DNA of 64,000 nucleotides from Bidens hawaiensis (lineage: Eukaryota; Streptophyta; Magnoliopsida; Asterales; Asteraceae): contig JAIQDT010000001.1 in assembly GCA_021521415.1 (NCBI GenBank), positions 5,022,001 to 5,086,000 of the forward strand, written 5' to 3'. Positions 57,369 to 64,000 of this stretch are shown here, piece after piece (the stretch's first letter is position 1; each line of letters starts with the position of its first letter). The translations under genes were made by a program, and so were the position numbers. The notes under the pieces were generated by a model. It was not told the origin of the DNA. It worked only from the letters and a program-made list of their open reading frames with translations, and ran no database searches.

Positions 57369-58451
57369 CTGCTGTGACGTCTCCATATCCACACCAAACA
57401 TAAATAACCACTGGACCAAACCATTTTTGTTGTAAAAAATGGAAATAATTAGTTACAAACAGAAACCCAACTTCATCTTCTTCACATAAACCCTAGGTTT
57501 TCTAATTCGTTTAGTTCGTTCCATGTTTGATTTATTTTAGTTAGGGGTTTTATTAGACGGATCAAAACAATGAAAATCCATCTAACAATTACCTCTAATG
57601 ATGCCGGAATGACGTCGAACGATGAGTTAGACGGAAACAAACTTGGACGAACAATGTAGTGATATTAACTAGTTTGTTATGGTAAAATTATGTTTATAGC
57701 ACGCTTAGGAAGAGATTAGGATGCTATATATAGCCTCAATTGATCAGTTGGATGATTAATTCGAGTTATGAGATTTTCATATTATTCGACGTTTTGGTGA
57801 TTAAAGGAAGTTAATTAGGTTATAAATGATGGAATTAATCGCGTAATAACATTTAGAATTAGTGGAGACGGCCTTTGGTGTGATTAACAGATTAAAACGA
57901 GGTGTAAATTGTTGTTTTAAAGTTTGCCGGAACCATTTTCCGGTCGCCGGAGATGGCGCCGGAAAAATGTGAAAGAATTGGGGCAGGGAGGGGCTGAGCT
58001 TATTTTACTGTTATTATATTATTATTATTTTGTAAGGCCCCGTTACCGGTAGCCCTACTTTGATGGTGGATTTACTCATAAACACGGTTCTAAATATCAG
58101 AGTTAATTAAAACTTTCACGGAATAATAATAATAGTCAACCATTCATTACAAACATTCTTGACTTGTCTCTAAAACATAACATAAACGATAATATCAAAC
58201 ATCACAAAAAATCTTCAGATGGCAGCCCCTTCGATCTTGCCATGTGTCCTACTCAAGCAATTGTCTCAACCAGTTAGCATGCATGCATACTAAAAGTCAG
58301 CTACGCTGAGTGAGTTCTAGTTAATCACATAACTTACTTTACATACACATATACGTGCCCGAAGGTACGCATTACATACATAACCTATCAATCAGTCCTT
58401 TATATACATTCGTAACTAACCTTACATTATAAAGAGCATTCGCCCTACATA

Positions 58452-58650
58452 CCTCGGATATTATTAGGGTCTGGTACCCTCCATCCTCGGTAATTATTTG
58501 GGTCCGATCACCCTTCATCCTCGGATATTATTAGGGTCCGGTACCCTTCATCCTCGGATATTATTAGGGTATGCTACCCTTCATCCTCGGATATTAATAG
58601 GGTCCGGTCACCCTCCATCCTCGGATATTATTAGGGTCTGGTACCCTTTC
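58452..58650. repeat. 33-34 bp minisatellite in H
   Basis: Six units starting CCTCGGATATTATTAGGGT at 58452, 58485, 58519, 58552, 58585 and 58619. Confidence 0.9.
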
Positions 58651-59086
58651 TTCCATACCTCCATAGCATACTTTCTATATAAATAATCGTAAAGTTTCGT
58701 GCGTACATACATCATTCATTCAGCATCTTACAACATACATATAACATCAAACCATTACCTGGCAGTAGATGCAATTCCAAAGATCGTTCATGTACCGACA
58801 AGAAACCATTCATACATTTCACATAATACATATATGACATACACTTATCACTTAGAATAAGCGTATTAACTAATCACATCGAGTATGCACACAACCCCGA
58901 AAACATAACAAGGAATGGGGCTAGAAACTCACCTGAATGCAGTTACGTTCACCGTCTATGGCTATTCCTTTCTTGAGCTGTGCACGACTAAATGTATAAC
59001 AATTACACGTATCAATTAATTAGCACTACTTATATCGTCTTACTAGTCTTAATTATTACCCTCAACGAACGGGGGTCCGGGGGCAG

Positions 59087-59160
59087 CGCCCCTGGCAGCA
59101 GGGTCTAGGGGCAGCAGCCCCTAGTAGGGTCCAAGGGGTAGAGCCCCTGCCTGGGGTCGA
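59087..59160. repeat. Triplicated GC-rich hairpins in H
   Basis: Three successive inverted units: GGGGGCAGCGCCCCTG, GGGGCAGCAGCCCCT and GGGGTAGAGCCCCT, in otherwise AT-rich sequence. Confidence 0.8.
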
Positions 59161-59289
59161 GCTGTCTTAACACATTTTCCATTCAAATTTTAAATCATAA
59201 TTAATTTGCTAACTTAAAATTTCAAGGGCTTCTTTGCAATTAAATCATTCTTTTACAGGCCAGGGACTGTTTAGTTATTCTTCCAAACA

Positions 59290-59570
59290 TCCAGTTCGTT
59301 ATTCAGTTCTTAACGAATGGGGATTCTTAACGAATGAGCCCCCATAACGAACTGACTATTGTAGCGAATTAACCCATATAACGAACTGATCTGCGTAACG
59401 AATTGACCTCTAAGACGAACTGATCTGCTCAACGAATGAACCCTATAACGAATGGGGTTCATTCGTCCCTCTCTTAACGAATGGCCTTAACGAATGAGCT
59501 AGTTCGTCCTTATTTCCTTAACGAATTACATGCTAGTTCGCTATTTTTCCGCTAACGAATTAGGGTTAGG
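59290..59570. repeat. TAACGAAT/TAACGAACTG array in H
   Basis: About 14 copies of AACGAAT or AACGAACT with several inverted copies (TAGTTCG, CATTCGT), spaced 15-25 bp. Comparable in style to the arrays in A and B. Confidence 0.75.
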
Positions 59571-60690
59571 TCTGAGAATGTCAGAAAAATTCTCTGACAC
59601 CTTAAACTCGTACATATCTTTTCCGGCGCCGCCATTGCCGGAATATCGCAAATCTCACCGGAAAAACGTATATTCACCGTTTTACACCGTTTTTCATCGT
59701 TTTTCGTCCTGTTCGACCCAGATCTGAGCTAGGGTGACCCCTATGCTCATCTTAGGTTCCGTTTATACCGGATTCCACCCGAATCTCGTGACTTTAACTA
59801 TGTAACGGTGTCGGCTCGTTGTTTCTTAACTAAGTATAGCGGGTTTGGGTCCATACAACATCATACTAACATACCTCGGGTTGATGCTTGGGTTTCTTGG
59901 TGTTTCGGCTAGAGAGAGGAAGAACAAGAGAGATGGCTTAAGTGTGTGTTTTGGTGGTGTATGGAATATGTGTGAATGAGGATTAAATGGTGATTATGGT
60001 TTATATATTTATGGATCATGGGCTTAAGCCCATGGTTTTTCCTTCTTTCTTTCATAACCCAAGTCCATAACCCATATCCATTTAACCAACACTAGCCCAA
60101 CTCATATTCTATTTATCTAAACCGATAACGACTCACTATGAAATAGACGAAATTTATTTTATTATTATAACCAAAAGTACGGTGTTACATATTTGAATCA
60201 TTTACAATTTCAACCCTTGTTCTTTCATGATTCTTTTAAATTTTAATTAAACTATAATTACAACTTGAACCTTGACCTTTTGAATGTTATAAAAATGACG
60301 TAAAAGTTTATAAACTTAGCTACTTTTTTCGTATTATGCCCGGATAGTTAGGGTCTCGTTTAAGTACCACATTAAATTCCGGAGTTTTGTTATTTAAACA
60401 AAACGAATAGAAAGCAATTGAATTATAACTTAAATTATCAAGAATATTTTATAGATGATAAACAAAAGATAAAAATACATCAAGACATCAAAACATGTCG
60501 ATTAACGAACATAATAGAAACACATAAGATGAAACTTGAAATATATGTTTATATTAATACATATATTTATAAATAAAAACTGAAAATTTAAAGCGGGTCG
60601 GATTTTTGGGTTTGAAAAGTAATGAATGTTACAGGACTTACAACCTTTGGAAATTTCTTTCCGAAACTAAAATAAAAATAAATTTAAAAA

Positions 60691-62480
60691 GAGAACAACT
60701 AATATACAGAGTTGTTAGGAATTTTAACAATTTTATACATACACAATTAAAATAAGATAACGCCAATCTTTGAATGACCTGAAAGAACGCCACAAATATG
60801 AAATATGACAATGACACTTATATATAGGATGTACCTGCGGCATATCCACCATGCCCTTATCATATTGTATTTGCCTCGTTCTCCAAAAATCATTCCTAGT
60901 TCCGAGTTATTTCACACAACCGGACTTATTATATTTTCCATGCGAGGACTTTGATAATTACGTGTCAACCCATAATTACCTCTATCGTCGGATGGTCCAT
61001 ATAGCTTGCTCTATTGTGTGGTTTTAAGAAATAGACCTTTGATAAATAAATAAAATGAACATATAGAACGTTGAAAATCAAAACTAATGTATAAAACACG
61101 TAAAAACATTACAAAAGACATTGATAGACCATTCAGGCCAAGGACAAAGCGAAAACACTAAGTTAAGAAAATAAAGTCATCGTGTCTAAAACAAGTAAAC
61201 GATGTTGAAAACGAAATAAACGAGGTAATGAAATTAAATAATGAAACTTTTGAATTATGAACATCGTAACATGTAATTGAAATAATGGGGCCGAGAATGA
61301 CGTGGTAAGTAAACGTAGCATTTAACCAACAAAATATGAACATGTAATTTGATAACGCATTGGGTTCGAGAATTGCTTAGATAAACGAAACTTTTAAGTA
61401 TCAAATACCATGATGCTTAACAAATGGAAATCTCCGAACGAATGCACTGCAATTCAAGGTAATATTGAGATGAAATAAAGTGCGCACTGCAACATATATA
61501 TTAATAATTTGAAATAAAACGGATAAACGAAATCCTACATCCACCTCATTAACATCCATTAAGTTTGTGAAGGAAAAGTTCTAATAGCAACCTTGAGTTT
61601 ATCAAAGTAAGTAGTTGAAACCTCGAAACATTTGTTCCATATTGATGAAATCAAGAACAACAAAATGGTTTAAACAAAACATCAAGTGAAAGAGAAGTAC
61701 AAGAATAAACAAAAAAATTTGTGTAAAAAAATATAACATAACATAAACTCGTCATGTACATGGGACACAGTTCCGGTTCAAAGTAAATGAATTTATTAAG
61801 AGAGAGTCGGTCACATATATTCAAACGTAGAAATAATATGAAAATACGGTTTCTATTAGGTAGCTATGTACACATACATGTTCATAGTCCCAATTTCGAC
61901 TTAACGGTTACTTTTATGGAAAATTGGTCATAGACCACGGGATTTGAAATAACAAGCGTACACCGATTTAATACAGCGAATAAAAATGATGTACGAATTT
62001 ACGTTTTGTAAAATAAAAACGAATATGGACCAAATATCAATGAACAATCGGAATAAACATCGTAACAATATTCTAAAGAAGGAATAAAAAAATCACTTTG
62101 GGTGCGTCTGAAAAATACGTGAAGGAGAAGTTAAAGAAAATAAATATTGCTTGTGACGCTTATCTTTTCAAATGTCGATTCATTTGGGGTATGAGAGGTT
62201 GATGTGGGAGGTGGTGCCATGTTTTCTTAGCCGAAACTCATTAGCGTTAATGAAGGGGAAAGAAAGGAAGGGGTACAACATATATTTTAATTTACAAAAA
62301 TCGGTTGTAAATCATGGTGTTTTTATATCTCATGGTGAAATAAGATTATTCTATTTTAGTTAGGCAAAACGTTTTTAATTAGCGCTAAAACTTGGGAATT
62401 TTATGAAATCCTTAACGCAAAAAAAATGTTTTCTTTTGGCCAGCGGCCTAGGAAAAGATTGTTAGATAACTTGACTTGTT
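60691..62480. other. AT-rich non-coding stretch
   Basis: I see no gene. A GGATGTACCTGCGGCATAT block (60833-60851) resembles GATGTACCTGTAGCATAT in LTR F (55188), hinting at another old LTR remnant, but I could not extend it. ORFs at 61158 (-) and 62172 (+) show no family features. Confidence 0.4.
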
Positions 62481-62960
62481 GAATGAAATATAGCCTCAAA
62501 AGGGCTTAAGATTTGTTTGAAACAAAAAGTTTACTTTAAATACGGTGTGAAATAATAATTACATTATTATAAGAGGTGACGATAATACTAGTAATAATAA
62601 TATTACTAATCATAATAATAATAAAAAATATTATTGAATGAAAAAAATAGTTTCAAAAGGGCTCAAAACTTGTTTGAAGCAAATATTTTACTTTAAATAT
62701 TATTATATAATAGTAGTGACGATGATACTAGCAATAATAATATTACTAATATCAATAATAATAGAAATATTAACAATAATAATAATAACAATTCTAATAA
62801 TAACCATACTGAAAATTACCGTAATAATAATAATGATGATGACGGTGATGGTACTAATAACAATAGTAGTAGTAATATTAATAAATATGGTAATATCTAT
62901 AACTTTAATAATGATAATAATAATAATAATAGTAATAGAGGTAATAAATTCTTTTTAAAG
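62481..62960. repeat. Duplicated 155-bp unit running into (AAT)n-rich tract
   Basis: Units starting GAATGAAATATAGCCTCAAAA (62481) and GAATGAAAAAAATAGTTTC (62636) share AAAGGGCT, TTGTTTGAA, TTTACTTTAAATA and TGACGAT..TACTAG. From 62540 on the sequence is largely AAT/ATT microsatellite. Confidence 0.75.
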
Positions 62961-63676
62961 AAAATCCATTTGACTGAAGGTTAAAAATAACTGAGGATTT
63001 GGAATTAGGCGCGAGGTGTTAGTAAAAGAAATAAATTGTAGGAAAGTATGCAAAAGTAAATGTAGACGAGTTTGATTAGTTTTGTAAAGATCTAAGTATT
63101 GAAATCAGAAAATCGTGTAAGGTCGACAAAGGATGCGAGGTGAGGGTATTGTATGGCAGAAACAAGTTAGGCCTTCAAAAGTATGGTAGATGTGCTAGGG
63201 TCACCACAATGAGGGTAGGATTGAAGCATGAGCTCAAACATATGATTGAGGCAAATGGTTAGGTACAGGTAGACTTTAGCAATAGTGGAAGTTGAATCTA
63301 CCACAAATTGAAGTATAACAACGTTTCAAAGAAGTAAGGTGGTGGGATTTACACATACTATACAAAGGGTGTGTTTCTGTGCGAGGATTTTTGGTTGGGT
63401 TTAGTTTGTGTTTCCAAGAATGGTGATGGGTTTGAATTTGAATTTACTATAGCGATGGAGGTGCGTGTGGTTAAACGTGGAGTGATCGGGATCGCGGAGG
63501 CCATTTGCTTGATAACTTGGATTGTCGTTTTGCGGTTTGAGTGCGGAAACATGGAAAGCGAGAAGGCATGATACGGAACATGAAGAATTTGCGTGACTTG
63601 GGATGTAAGTATGAAAACGACAAATAGATACATCACTAAAAACTAAGTAAAGAAAAGAAATCGCATGAAACAAATT
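62961..63676. other. Unassigned non-coding stretch
   Basis: Less AT-rich than its flanks (63120-63560) but without a convincing ORF or repeat on either strand. Confidence 0.4.
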
Positions 63677-64000
63677 TGAAATCGAAATTGGAATTCCCAT
63701 GAAACATCATGAGTTTTCACCTTTCAATAAACGAAAACCTAATAAATTATTGAATAATCATATGGAAAAGGTATTAAACTTAACAATAATGGTGAAATCG
63801 AATTGAAAATCGAGTGTTCATGAGCCACCATGACTTTTAAATTTCAATTCTAAAACATAAGAGTAAATGAGTATAGCAATAAGGTAAACGAATTGAAATT
63901 CGACCGTTCATGTATCACCATCACCTTTCGAATTTTTGATTCTAAAACGTAGTAGTAAATGAATAAAATAATATAGTAATCAAATCGAAATTCAACCATT
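63677..64000. repeat. Degenerate tandem repeat, 92-113 bp period, running off the window
   Basis: Units begin near 63680, 63794, 63889 and 63982 with AATCGAAATT-like sequence, then TTCATG...CATCA/CACCA...CTTTCAA, then ATAAACGA/AAACGTA. Three full units plus a fourth cut by the end. Confidence 0.75.

Larger units (their letters stand above)
58031..60189 (-). mobile_element. H: solo LTR (2159 bp)
   Basis: On the minus strand reads TGTAACACCGTAC...GGGGCCTTACA. Flanked by TATTT at 58026-58030 and 60190-60194, a 5-bp target duplication, with no internal region: the product of LTR-LTR recombination. LTR F sequence continues on both sides. Holds a 33-bp minisatellite, GC-rich hairpins and an ACGAA motif array. 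Confidence 0.9.
55004..60690 (-). mobile_element. F: minus-strand Ty3 LTR related to G1, with insertions
   Basis: On the minus strand the LTR starts TGTAACATTC at 60633, just after a polypurine-like block similar to that of G1 (60634-60665), so this is a 3' LTR with a scrap of internal sequence. Colinear similarity to the G1 LTR runs to about 55004, where the last 40 bp are missing. Removing the Helitron and solo LTR leaves about 2.5 kb, close to the G1 LTR length. Diverged and old. Confidence 0.75.

Noticed and set aside
55004..60633. F as a solo LTR with TSD
   Set aside because: No matching flanks; one end truncated; polypurine-like internal sequence adjoins the other end.
62638..62958. 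106-codon plus-strand ORF rich in Ile
   Set aside because: Translation of an AAT/ATT microsatellite; no gene.
63371..63571. ORFs on both strands near 63358-63700 as a host exon
   Set aside because: No family resemblance, no splice or start context, opposite-strand ORFs equally long.

Overview
This is a piece of a plant nuclear genome, almost certainly from a eudicot with a large repeat-rich genome. I suspect Asteraceae, because I recall the unusual second ORF of the two large copia elements mainly from that family, but no host gene is present to confirm it. I see no rRNA gene, functional tRNA gene, CRISPR array or convincing host exon. Nearly everything is LTR retrotransposon, stacked as nested insertions.

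Layout, left to right. (1) Positions 1-6981: the inside and 3' LTR of a decayed Ty3/gypsy chromovirus (element G1, +). It sits inside the RNase H region of (2) a decayed Ty1/copia element on the minus strand (E, 6982-12922, 5' LTR on its right). E abuts (3) a degenerate copia gag fragment (D, +), split into 12923-13177 and 53598-55003 by (4) a giant SIRE-like copia element (A, 13178-53597, +, TSD ACATT). A is about 17.4 kb without its own passengers: (5) a second SIRE-like copia element (B, 19045-31429, +, TSD GTGAC) inside A's integrase, and (6) a Ty3/gypsy Tekay-type chromovirus (C, 41552-52145, +, TSD GAAGA) inside A's second ORF. (7) Right of D is a minus-strand LTR related to that of G1 (F, about 55004-60633). 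F carries a 956-bp Helitron (56191-57146) and a solo LTR of another family (H, 58031-60189, TSD TATTT). (8) 60691-64000 is AT-rich and non-coding, with microsatellite and degenerate tandem repeats.

The most interesting system is shared by A and B. Both are copia elements with gag, then pol, then a long non-coding spacer, then a large ORF2 of unknown function. In both, the spacer begins with a tandem pair of modules that each fold into two hairpins followed by a near-invariant GATAGCC box; one hairpin shows compensatory changes. Both then have an array of a short family-specific motif (GCGAAGTT in B; about YCGRGYAMRSTTTG in A) that also fills the LTR. TATA-like boxes lie within or after the arrays, and the same splice-acceptor-like string (AGATATGGC) sits on the ORF2 start codon. 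The pattern suggests separately controlled, possibly spliced, ORF2 expression using the same cis motif as the LTR promoter. This is inference from sequence layout.

All coding regions except a small extra ORF in C carry stops, frameshifts or deletions, so none of these copies looks autonomous. C is the least damaged, with three in-frame stops in gag-pol. By eye the LTR pairs differ by about 2% (B) and about 3% (A, C), consistent with B and C having landed in an older A.
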